From Verrucomicrobiota bacterium JB022 (lineage in GTDB: Bacteria > Verrucomicrobiota > Verrucomicrobiia > Opitutales > Oceanipulchritudinaceae), in contig JAUTCQ010000011.1 of NCBI GenBank assembly GCA_030673845.1, positions 1 through 64,000 on the forward strand: a stretch of DNA of 64,000 bases, written 5' to 3'. Shown here piece after piece: positions 34,094 to 42,055 of this stretch (position 1 is its first letter; every line of letters begins with the position of its first letter). The notes beneath the pieces were generated by a model. That model was not told the DNA's origin. It was given only the letters and a program-made list of their open reading frames with translations, and searched no databases. The position numbers and the translations under genes are program-made.

Positions 34094-37000
34094 TAGATTT
34101 CGATCGTGAGTCGGTTCTGGTCGTCAGCCAGCAAGGGCTTCAAAATCTCGACCGGCACCCGAAGGCCGCCGGGGCGGTAAGGGTTGGGCTCGCGGGCGGT
34201 TGCGTGCACTTGCGTGCCGTTGATCTCCAGCCGGGTGGGCCCAAAGCCGCGCACCTTCACCCGGTAAGTGATGGCGACGGGGCGGTCGCAGAGGCTTACC
34301 TCCGCCACCAGGCCGTCGAGGCTGGGCGGTAGCACGGGGTCGAAGACCACGTCGCCAAATGAGGGGCGCAGGCCCAGCACGCTCGACTTGAGCATGTTCA
34401 GGAACAGGCCGGGACCGCTCGAATAGAGCCTCCAGCCGCCCCGCACCGCGATCTTGCCCGCCTTGAGGTCGTCCCAATGGGCGGCAGCCTCGTGGCGGTC
34501 GGCAAAATCGGCGTCGGAACTGGAGAAAAACACGTTAGCCTGTCGACGGGCGGCCTGCGGCAGCACCTCCTGCAGCGCAACCGGGTTGACCCGTTGCAGC
34601 GCCTGCCAGCAGCCGACAGCGTCGCCCACCTTGGCCAGCGTCTCGGCATAGCGGAGGTGGGCGTGCACATACATCAGCCCGATCTCGCGCCCGATGTTGG
34701 CGGCCGTCTCGGCTCGCTTGAACATGTGCGATACGCCGCCCCGGTACTGCACCGGCTCGCTCATCAGGCGTACCCCATCCTCAAAGAGCAGTTCGTCGCG
34801 GATCAGCTCCAGGTGATGTTGCGCCTCCTCTGGCGTAAACAGCTCGGCCAGGATCGAGCGCGTCATCGGCAAGAGACGATAGCGGATGCCCGTCAAGTGG
34901 TCGCGCGGATGCAGGAGCAGTTGACGCCCGCCCTTATCTTCCCGCAGGAGAAAGCCTGCGACTACGCCTCCCACGACCAGGTATTGGTGGAAGTCGCGGT
35001 ACATGCGCGCCAGCAAGTCGTCGAGATGCGTCACCCGTCGGGCGTCTTCCCGGCGCTGACAGACGTCCCGAAAGAGCCGCAGCGTGTGGTAGGCAAGGCC
35101 GACCGTCCAGGCGCTGATCAGACGGGTGCGCAGGGCCGGATCGGCAGGCTGCAGGGTGTCGTCCCAATCGCCGTCGCCGTAGTCGACCAAGGCCGTGCCT
35201 TTGGCCATCCGGGCCTCCAGCAGGTGCACGATTCGGTCGCAATGTGCCAGCAACGGCTCCTGCGGCCCGGTGGGCTGAAACGTCTTGGGATCGGTATAGC
35301 CGACCGGCGTATCGAGCAACTCCAGGTCGCCCGTGCGTTCCAGATAGTCGCACAGGGCCTTGAGCGGCCACAGGCAGACATCACCATGCGACTCGTGCTG
35401 CTGGATAAACTGGAAGGGTGCATGCATGAACCATTGCGGCCAGCCGCCTTCCCCCGCGTATTGCTGGGCGAAGACCGCCCGCAGGGTCTCACGCGCCACC
35501 GTGGTCTGATCGACCGCCAGCAGCCACTCCAACGAGCCTTGGCAGACGTCGCGCACGCCCCAGGCCGCGCCACCGTATTGCTCCAGCCCGTGCGGGGCCG
35601 AAAAGTGGATCGAAGCGTTGTGGTTGAACCACGGCACGATCTCCTGCACCCGCGAGACACCCGCATCGGTGCCCCCACGGATCCGCAGCGGAGCGGCTGG
35701 CGGGGCGCTGGCGGGGCAATCTTCGAGCAACACGGCGCGGGCTCGCTTCACCCGTGTGTCCAAGGAGTCGAGCCCATCGTTGCTGCCCGCCAGGATGATT
35801 TCGCAGCGCCGCGTGGGCTCCGTCCGCATCGTCACATAGGCCCGGCTGCGGGCACCGGGACGGATGGCCTCGTCGCCGTCGAAATAATCGAGCACGGTGG
35901 GGTCACCCATCGCGATGGCAAAGCAGGCATTCGGGTAAGCCCGCGCCAGCAGGCTGTCGTGCGCAGGGCGAATCGTCGAGCGCCCCAGCTCCGGCTCGGG
36001 CGTGATGGCAGGCGGTGCCTCATCTTCGTCCGCCCCCGCCGTCACACGATGAGTGATGAGAAAGGCCAACGTGGCGCCCTCGACCACTCGGATCTGCAGG
36101 AAGGCGGCGGCAAGGTCTTGACCACAGCAGGCCGCGACTTCCAGCCGCGCATCCGGCAGGCGATAGATCCAGCGCACTTTGCCGGGCTCGAGCGCAAAGG
36201 CCGAGGGCACGCCAAGCTGCCGCCACTGCCCATCGGCCCCCAGCACAAAAATCCGCTGCCCGTTGGAGCGATTGACGCCAAGGGCATTGCGCGCGACCGG
36301 CAACAGGCGGGCCAGGTTGGGATTGCCGAGATAGGCCTGCGCACCAAAGACGCCCGCTGCGTAGCAGGTGAGGCCAAAGTGGCCCGGATCGAGCCGGGTA
36401 TGGTCGCCACTGCGGAGGACGTGGCCGTGCGGGCGCAAAATCGTAGCTTCCTTCGCGCGCGTCGCCACATGCGTCTGGCGGTCGCAAAAGAACGAGAGCA
36501 CCCTGCCCTGCTCATCGTGCTCCAGATGGCGGTGTTCGCCCGGGAACCAGTCGCGCAAGTCGCTGGCCGTCGGCTCTTCGCCATGCAGCCAGGGCGCGGT
36601 GCGGAAAAGTGTGTCCACCCCGTCTCGCTTGGAGAAATCAGGCTCCGGGTGGTGGATCCAGTCCGCCGGCAACAACGCCTGCAAGCCTTCCACGTCTTCC
36701 GTCGACGAAGCCGCCGGGTGGTGCGGCCAGAGGCGCAGGAGGAATGTCACGCGCCGGCTCTGCCCGGGTGCGATCTCCAGCTGCGGGCTCTGCAGGCAGG
36801 CCATCGCGCACTCATATTGGAGCTTGCGCGAAGGCAGCTGCGGCTGCTCCAGCGCGGCGGGCGTGCCGGTAAGGCGGTGGTCCTGACCGTAAAACTGCCA
36901 GCCGTCGGTCGCGTAGCCAACAGCGCCTTCGAGGCAGGCGACCGCCAGCATCGGGTGCCGCCCTTCGGCCATCGGCTGATTTTGCCGCGCCAACACCACC

Positions 37001-37506
37001 CAGCCCAGCGTGGGATCTTCGACCGGGTTGAGGTCGATGTAGTGGGAGGTGAAGGCCTCGTTGTTACGCACTGCCGCTTCGTCGGCCAAGCCCAGATCTT
37101 GCGCGAGCAAGGCATCCACCGTCCGGGACTGCTTGCCACGATTTTCGACCGTCAACGTCCAGGCCCAGGCGGGCAAGCTCGGGTGAAGCTGCACATGCAC
37201 GCCGCAGCGCAAATCGGAGCCGAGGCGGGCCGTCCAGGTGGCGGCGTCTTCCACGTCGGCAGCAAAATTACGGTTGCCCGTCACCAGCGACTTGCTGCAC
37301 GCAGGTGCATCGCCCTGCCATTCGCGCAGGTAAAGCCGGAAGAGGCCGTCGGCCCATGGGTCGGGGATCAACTGGTTGACCAGGAGCCCTTCGTGGCGCA
37401 CGGCAAGCGGTACGCCTTCGCCAGAAAACTGGAGGCGCAGGGGATGCGCGTCCCGCAGCTCTACCGGGTCTCCCTTGGAGATGATAATATCGTTCGAAAT
37501 CGCCAT
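34093..37506 (-). CDS. GH94 phosphorylase, probable 1,2-beta-oligoglucan phosphorylase
   Basis: A cytoplasmic protein of 1137 residues without signal peptide. The C-terminal half is the GH94 (alpha/alpha)6 catalytic domain: YGGAAWGVRDVCQGSLEWLL, GGWPQWFMHAPFQFIQQHES, and YGDGDWDDTLQP around residues 775-785, where the Asp next to Trp781 is the probable general acid. The length and the DWDDTLQP motif match 1,2-beta-oligoglucan phosphorylases, which phosphorolyse beta-1,2-glucans to glucose 1-phosphate, rather than cellobiose phosphorylase (about 800 residues) or the far larger cyclic glucan synthase. The ATG at 37506 is preferred; a GTG at 37596 would add 30 residues of unrelated sequence and cross a hairpin. 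Confidence 0.86.
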   Translation of the reverse strand: MAISNDIIISKGDPVELRDAHPLRLQFSGEGVPLAVRHEGLLVNQLIPDPWADGLFRLYLREWQGDAPACSKSLVTGNRNFAADVEDAATWTARLGSDLRCGVHVQLHPSLPAWAWTLTVENRGKQSRTVDALLAQDLGLADEAAVRNNEAFTSHYIDLNPVEDPTLGWVVLARQNQPMAEGRHPMLAVACLEGAVGYATDGWQFYGQDHRLTGTPAALEQPQLPSRKLQYECAMACLQSPQLEIAPGQSRRVTFLLRLWPHHPAASSTEDVEGLQALLPADWIHHPEPDFSKRDGVDTLFRTAPWLHGEEPTASDLRDWFPGEHRHLEHDEQGRVLSFFCDRQTHVATRAKEATILRPHGHVLRSGDHTRLDPGHFGLTCYAAGVFGAQAYLGNPNLARLLPVARNALGVNRSNGQRIFVLGADGQWRQLGVPSAFALEPGKVRWIYRLPDARLEVAACCGQDLAAAFLQIRVVEGATLAFLITHRVTAGADEDEAPPAITPEPELGRSTIRPAHDSLLARAYPNACFAIAMGDPTVLDYFDGDEAIRPGARSRAYVTMRTEPTRRCEIILAGSNDGLDSLDTRVKRARAVLLEDCPASAPPAAPLRIRGGTDAGVSRVQEIVPWFNHNASIHFSAPHGLEQYGGAAWGVRDVCQGSLEWLLAVDQTTVARETLRAVFAQQYAGEGGWPQWFMHAPFQFIQQHESHGDVCLWPLKALCDYLERTGDLELLDTPVGYTDPKTFQPTGPQEPLLAHCDRIVHLLEARMAKGTALVDYGDGDWDDTLQPADPALRTRLISAWTVGLAYHTLRLFRDVCQRREDARRVTHLDDLLARMYRDFHQYLVVGGVVAGFLLREDKGGRQLLLHPRDHLTGIRYRLLPMTRSILAELFTPEEAQHHLELIRDELLFEDGVRLMSEPVQYRGGVSHMFKRAETAANIGREIGLMYVHAHLRYAETLAKVGDAVGCWQALQRVNPVALQEVLPQAARRQANVFFSSSDADFADRHEAAAHWDDLKAGKIAVRGGWRLYSSGPGLFLNMLKSSVLGLRPSFGDVVFDPVLPPSLDGLVAEVSLCDRPVAITYRVKVRGFGPTRLEINGTQVHATAREPNPYRPGGLRVPVEILKPLLADDQNRLTIEI

Positions 37507-37553
37507 GTGTACGCAAGGTGATTGGGAATGGGCTCGCGGCCCAAAATTCAGGA

Positions 37554-37587
37554 AGCCGGCGACCGTTCGCGGGAAAGGCCGCCGGCT
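37554..37587 (-). promoter_or_regulatory. Intra-operon hairpin between receptor and phosphorylase genes
   Basis: AGCCGGCG and CGCCGGCT form a perfect 8-bp stem around an 18-base loop, just downstream of the TonB-dependent receptor stop and upstream of the phosphorylase ATG. There is no strong T tract, so it may stabilise the upstream mRNA segment or act as a partial terminator. Confidence 0.4.
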
Positions 37588-37600
37588 AGTGCTCACGCCT

Positions 37601-40492
37601 CTAGAAAGTGACGCGGGCCGTAAACTTGAAGGTGCGGGGCGCCTGCATATACCAGCCGCTCGCGATGCGGTCTCCGCTGCGGTCGACGTAGGTATAGTGG
37701 TAGTCCGTCACGATCGGGTCGTTGCGATCGAAGACGTTGTCGATGTTGAGCGCGAAGCGCACCGGCAGGTTGCGGATCTCCGTCTCGTAGGCGATCACCA
37801 TATCGGTAGTCGACACGTCGTCGCCCCAATAGGTGCGGCCATCGTAGACGCCCGCATAACGGCGCCCCGTCAGCGACATACCCGCGCCGATCGAGAGACC
37901 GTCCAGCGGCTGATCGTCGAGGAAGGTATACGTCGCGAAGAAGCTGGCGGTGTATTTGACCGAGCCCGACACAATGGCGCCCGGCACCGCCTGATCGAGC
38001 GCATCGCGCACATTGTCGATCTGGTTCTGCAGATCTTCCGCCGCTTGCGGCGAACTGGCGTTCTGGACGCCCGCATTCCAGGTGTCGATGTTGGCATCGA
38101 AGTAGGCGCGGGAGTCGGGGTAGTAGTCCACCACTTCGGCGGTCGGCTTGGCGTAGCTGGCCTGCAGGCGGAGGTTGCGTGTCGGGTTCGCCGTCATCTC
38201 AAACTCCCAGCCCTTTACGTCCACTGAGGTCGTATCGGAATAGGCCACAATGGGGCTCTGCGCGCCGGGATTGGTCGCATCGTTGTAGCGATCCCAGATG
38301 CCGCGCAAGCCGACCGGGTTTTCGATCAGGCGCCCTTCCGACTGCGTGTCGTAGCGCGTGATCGTCAGGTAATACTTGTGGTCTTCGGTCGAGATGCGCA
38401 CGCCAAACTCGTGGCCGCTGCCTTCTTCGGGATCGGGGCGCTCACCGCTCAGCAGCGGCTGCGAGCCGGGGTTGGGCGGCTGGATGTTTTGCGAGTAATT
38501 GGCGAAGAGGCCGAGGAACTTGTAGTAGTAGATGCCGCCCACCGAGTAGGTCGTGCCATCGCCCTCCTGCTTGGAGAAGCGGTCCATCCCGTCGTCGCGA
38601 CGATATTCTAGGATATCCTCGGTGTAGGTATCGTAACGCACGCCGGCGAGAATGCTCAGGCTCTCATCAAAAAGACGGGTGTGAGAGAGGAAGGCGAAGT
38701 CCTTCAGCTTGAAGGTGTCGTCGAAGTCGTACCAGTAGCCGATGGGTTGCTGGGCGTAGTAGACCCCCTGCTCCGGCATGATCAGCTGGTTCGGATTGTC
38801 GAGGTAGAGGCGGCCCCACACAAGGTGCTGCTGCCACTGGCTCGTATCGGGCATATCGGCCGGGGCGACGTTGAAACCGAGATACTGGTGCGCGTTGATC
38901 TCAAGCTCCTTGTAGGCGGCGGACGCGCTGAAGAGCTGGTCCCAGCGCTTGTCCATGAAGGTGCCGCCAAAGCGGTAGTTCAACTGCACGCGCGCCTCGG
39001 TGACGGTGCGGCTCTGGTCTTGCTGGCTGAGGAAAAAGTCCGCAAAGGCCTTGCCGTAATTCGGGTTGGGCTGGCCGTTGGGCAGCTGCTGGTTGATGTC
39101 GATAGCGGCCCCGTCGGTCGGCTCGTAAGACTTGGCGGTGACGTTGTCTTCGTAGCGGTAGACGGCAACGGTGCCTTCGAAGTTCTCGTTGAACTTGTGC
39201 TCCACCGTGAGCGTGAAGTCCTTGTATTCGGTGTCGGCCACGCCGCTGCCGTAAGACCAGTCGTCGTCGGGCAACACAGGGATCTGGTCGGTCGAATACC
39301 AGTCGGTGCCATCGTGGAAGCGGACCTCTTCGGGGTAGAAGCCGGCGTGCGGAGCGTAATTGAGCTTCACCCCGTTGGGCATCGAGGTATTGGAAGCAAA
39401 ACCGCCCGCCCAGGGTTGGATCTGCGGGTCCTGCCCGGGGATGTAAACCGGGTATGAAGTCAGCCAGTCGCCCCAGCCGCCCGCGTTCTGGATCGGCTGC
39501 GTGGCATCGACCGCACCTCCGGTGGGCGCGGCACCCCAGGTGGCCGAATTGGTCTGGCCGTCCCAACCGGAGACTTCATCGCCGATCGTGGTGCCAAAGA
39601 GCGTGCGTTCCCGGTCCGCGTATTCCGCCTCGAAGGTGATCGAGGTGCGCGCGGTCGGGCGATACATGAAGGCAACGGTGGCGGCGCGGAATTCGCCGTT
39701 GTCGTTTTCCTGCCAGCCCTTGAAGTCGTCGGCCACGGCGTTGACACGCACGGCCAGTTGTTCAGTCAGGCGCTGGTTGGTATCCAGCTCGAAGCGGGCG
39801 CCGCCATTGCTGTCGAGAATGCCCGTAAGGGTGGTAAAGTCGCGGTTGAGCTGCGCGCGCTTGGTGTAGATGGCCAGCGTGCCGCCGACGGTGCCCAGGC
39901 CGAAAACGATGGAGTTAGGGCCGCGCAGGAATTCAATCCGGTCGACGTTGTAGCTGTCGGCATTCTGGTAAAACGAAAAATAGTTGCGCGTGGGCCCGGG
40001 GCCGCCTTGTTGACCGGCACCGGCGCTGCGGTAATTGAACGACCAGTCCTGAAACGGCGCCCCCAGGCGGCGGCCCGCGCTTTGGTCGGTCGGGACGACG
40101 TTAGGCGACCACTTGAGGGCATCGCGCACGGTGGTGATGCCAAGGTCTTCGATGAAAACGCTGGTCAGCGATGAGACGGACGACGGGGTGAGCTTGAGAG
40201 GCGTATTGATACGGCCACCGGCCAGGGAGTCCACTGCAGTGTAGCCGACATCGTCGCCGGCATTCACCGCGAAGGCCTCCAGCTCGTAGACCGGCATATC
40301 CGGGTCGGGCGTGGTGGAAGTCGTGGCGGGCGGAGGCGTGGGAGCGGCAGGCGTGGCGGCAGGGTCTTGGGCCGTGGTGGTGATCGGGGCGATCGAGTCG
40401 GAGTCGGCGGGAGCTTGGGCGAGAACCGCGAAGGGAAGCCCGAGGGTCAGGACGCTGACGGGGAGGCACTTCCAGGGCGCAATCTGGTTCAT
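37601..40492 (-). CDS. TonB-dependent outer-membrane receptor
   Basis: A 963-residue protein with a signal peptide (cut near residue 25, LAQA), a Thr/Pro-rich linker (residues 30-65), a conserved start PVYELEAFAVNAGDDVGYTA, then a plug domain (to about residue 200, including DRIEFLRGPNSIVFGLG) and a 22-strand barrel ending in the aromatic KFTARVTF. This is the receptor form common in Verrucomicrobiota, which lack an obvious SusD partner; none is found here. It leads the GH94-GH3-GH144-GPH run and probably imports beta-1,2-glucan fragments across the outer membrane. The leader AACCCGGAACACCCCC is pyrimidine-rich. Confidence 0.92.
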   Translation of the reverse strand: MNQIAPWKCLPVSVLTLGLPFAVLAQAPADSDSIAPITTTAQDPAATPAAPTPPPATTSTTPDPDMPVYELEAFAVNAGDDVGYTAVDSLAGGRINTPLKLTPSSVSSLTSVFIEDLGITTVRDALKWSPNVVPTDQSAGRRLGAPFQDWSFNYRSAGAGQQGGPGPTRNYFSFYQNADSYNVDRIEFLRGPNSIVFGLGTVGGTLAIYTKRAQLNRDFTTLTGILDSNGGARFELDTNQRLTEQLAVRVNAVADDFKGWQENDNGEFRAATVAFMYRPTARTSITFEAEYADRERTLFGTTIGDEVSGWDGQTNSATWGAAPTGGAVDATQPIQNAGGWGDWLTSYPVYIPGQDPQIQPWAGGFASNTSMPNGVKLNYAPHAGFYPEEVRFHDGTDWYSTDQIPVLPDDDWSYGSGVADTEYKDFTLTVEHKFNENFEGTVAVYRYEDNVTAKSYEPTDGAAIDINQQLPNGQPNPNYGKAFADFFLSQQDQSRTVTEARVQLNYRFGGTFMDKRWDQLFSASAAYKELEINAHQYLGFNVAPADMPDTSQWQQHLVWGRLYLDNPNQLIMPEQGVYYAQQPIGYWYDFDDTFKLKDFAFLSHTRLFDESLSILAGVRYDTYTEDILEYRRDDGMDRFSKQEGDGTTYSVGGIYYYKFLGLFANYSQNIQPPNPGSQPLLSGERPDPEEGSGHEFGVRISTEDHKYYLTITRYDTQSEGRLIENPVGLRGIWDRYNDATNPGAQSPIVAYSDTTSVDVKGWEFEMTANPTRNLRLQASYAKPTAEVVDYYPDSRAYFDANIDTWNAGVQNASSPQAAEDLQNQIDNVRDALDQAVPGAIVSGSVKYTASFFATYTFLDDQPLDGLSIGAGMSLTGRRYAGVYDGRTYWGDDVSTTDMVIAYETEIRNLPVRFALNIDNVFDRNDPIVTDYHYTYVDRSGDRIASGWYMQAPRTFKFTARVTF

Positions 40493-40897
40493 GGGGGTGT
40501 TCCGGGTTAGAGGAGTGGCTTTTGCCGCAGGCTTCGCTCACGAGCACAAGGCATCGCGGGTTGCACCGGCGACCTGCTGCGAATGAGTCGTTTCGCAGCC
40601 TTTGATTGGGATTGAGGGGATGGAACCGGCCTCTACACGACCGGCGACATACAAATACTAAAATATGAAAACATTTGCATTGCAAACCCGACAGATGCTT
40701 TTTCACCTCCATAAACCGACCTTAAATCCCCTATTTTACAGGCTGAATATACCAAAAAGCGCCAAACAAGCCTGCCTTTTACATTACTGCAAAAGATTAC
40801 ATTTCTACCTTTTCAGGATCGGCGAAGAAGCACGTACAAGCGCCACCCTGTAGCAAGTCACGAACCACTTCTTCTTCTACCGGCCGAGGCCAAGACG
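40493..40897. other. A+T-rich intergenic region upstream of the receptor gene
   Basis: About 400 bases between the LacI stop and the receptor start. Bases 40640-40830 are clearly more A+T-rich than the surroundings. No gene is seen. The region contains the palindrome at 40674-40686 and presumably the promoter of the receptor-led operon. Confidence 0.7.
40674..40686. promoter_or_regulatory. Palindrome TTTGCATTGCAAA, candidate LacI operator
   Basis: A perfect inverted repeat, TTTGCA-T-TGCAAA, about 190 bases upstream of the receptor start in an A+T-rich promoter region. On the minus strand it overlaps TTGCAA that could act as a -35 box. The adjacent upstream gene encodes a LacI-family regulator, whose family typically binds short palindromes of this kind. 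Confidence 0.5.
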
Positions 40898-41983
40898 TCA
40901 GGCCACCCGGGTCGAATCGCGAATCACCAGCGACGCCGACAAGTCGGCCGGTTGGGAACGCACGGGCTTCGCCTTGCCTGTGGCACTCGCGGCCTCCACG
41001 ATCACGGCCACCGCGCGCTCGGCGAGGTCGGCCAAGGGCTGGCGCACGGTGGTGAGCGTCGGCCGGGCCATCGTCGCCCACAAGCCGTCGTCGAAGCCCA
41101 CGATCGAAATATCCTCCGGGCAGCGCAAGCCCGCCGCCTGCAGGGCCGTGATCGCGCCAAAAGCAATCTCATCGCTCGCGCAACAAAGCGCCGTCGGCCG
41201 CTCCGGGCCTTGCAGCAGGCGCTCCATCATTGCCCTGCCCCCTTCAAACGAAAACGAGCCCTGCAGGATCCAGTCGGGCCGGGCATCGAGCGCGAGCGCC
41301 TGCATGGCTTCGCGGTAGCCCATATCGCGCTCGTAGGCATCGCGCGAGGAATCCGCCGGCCCCAGCAAGAGGCCCAGCCGCCGGTGCCCGAGCTGGTGCA
41401 ACAGGCGCACGGCCGAGCGCGCACCCTCCACGTTGTCGACCCCCACGACGGGAAGGGACAGATCCGAGACTTCGATGCGGCGAGGCAGGGCGGCCTTCGT
41501 CAATACGAGCGGCCGCCGGTAGCCCTTGAGCTGCGCCAGCTCTTCGCGTGAGAGCGGCTCGGCCAGGTAGATAACGCCCGAAGTGTCGAGGCTCACCTGC
41601 TGCATCGCTTCGCGCAGGTCGTGATCGGGTCCGCGCTTGAGGGTGCGGATCTGCACGTCCCACCCACGCGAGGCGGCGGCACGCAGGGTGCCGGCGAGGA
41701 AGCGCCCGTAGAACTCCGAGAAAAAGATGCTCTCATCGAGCGGCACGATGACCGAGAGCGAGGTATTGACGCCCCGGCGGAGCATGCGCGCCCCGGGGTT
41801 GGGCGTAAAGCCGCGCCGTTCGGCGAGGTCGAGGATCTCCTTGCGTCGCTCGCTGCTCACGAGGTGCGACGTCTCGGAGCGCAAGGCGCGGGAGACCGTC
41901 GAGGCCGAGACGCCGAGCTCTTCCGCGATCGAAAGGATGCCCGTTTTATCGAGCCGGGAAGATTTGGAAGAAGCACGTGGCAT
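40898..41983 (-). CDS. LacI-family transcriptional regulator
   Basis: A 361-residue regulator. The N-terminal helix-turn-helix reads ILSIAEELGVSASTVSRAL at about residues 15-33, followed by the hinge segment RRKEILDLAERRGFTPNPGA. The effector domain (from residue 75) has typical LacI blocks such as PVVGVDNVEGARSAVRLLHQ and DEIAFGAITALQAAGLRCPED, ending with IVGFDDGLWATMARPTLTTV. The start at 41983 is chosen to place the HTH near the N-terminus. It lies between GH31 and the receptor, all on the same strand, and is the obvious candidate regulator of the beta-1,2-glucan locus. Confidence 0.92.
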   Translation of the reverse strand: MPRASSKSSRLDKTGILSIAEELGVSASTVSRALRSETSHLVSSERRKEILDLAERRGFTPNPGARMLRRGVNTSLSVIVPLDESIFFSEFYGRFLAGTLRAAASRGWDVQIRTLKRGPDHDLREAMQQVSLDTSGVIYLAEPLSREELAQLKGYRRPLVLTKAALPRRIEVSDLSLPVVGVDNVEGARSAVRLLHQLGHRRLGLLLGPADSSRDAYERDMGYREAMQALALDARPDWILQGSFSFEGGRAMMERLLQGPERPTALCCASDEIAFGAITALQAAGLRCPEDISIVGFDDGLWATMARPTLTTVRQPLADLAERAVAVIVEAASATGKAKPVRSQPADLSASLVIRDSTRVA

Positions 41984-42017
41984 GTCGTGGGGGTAAGTCT
42001 TACGGTCTACCGTGCGG

Positions 42018-42031
42018 CGATGCAAGCATCG
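42018..42031. promoter_or_regulatory. Palindrome CGATGCAAGCATCG upstream of the LacI gene
   Basis: CGATGC-AA-GCATCG, perfect 6-base arms, 35 bases upstream of the LacI start and just after the GH31 stop. It could be an autoregulatory operator; it contains TGCAAGCA, partly resembling the TTTGCATTGCAAA site. Confidence 0.35.
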
Positions 42032-42055
42032 GCCCGCCCCGGCAGCATTTCCAGA

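Noticed and set aside
34093-37506. Cyclic beta-1,2-glucan synthase fragment instead of a phosphorylase
   Set aside because: The synthase is far larger with glycosyltransferase and membrane domains. Here the protein is soluble, complete and the size of an oligoglucan phosphorylase.
34477-37521. Plus-strand open frame of 1014 codons opposite the GH94 gene
   Set aside because: Antisense to a clear GH94 phosphorylase; no signal, domain or repeat of its own.
37507-37596. GTG-initiated 30-residue N-terminal extension of the GH94 protein
   Set aside because: The extension has no family similarity and would run through a perfect 8-bp hairpin; the ATG at 37506 is better placed.
37601-40492. A SusC/SusD-type pair
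   Set aside because: No SusD-like lipoprotein frame lies next to either TonB-dependent receptor; both are followed directly by enzymes or transporters.
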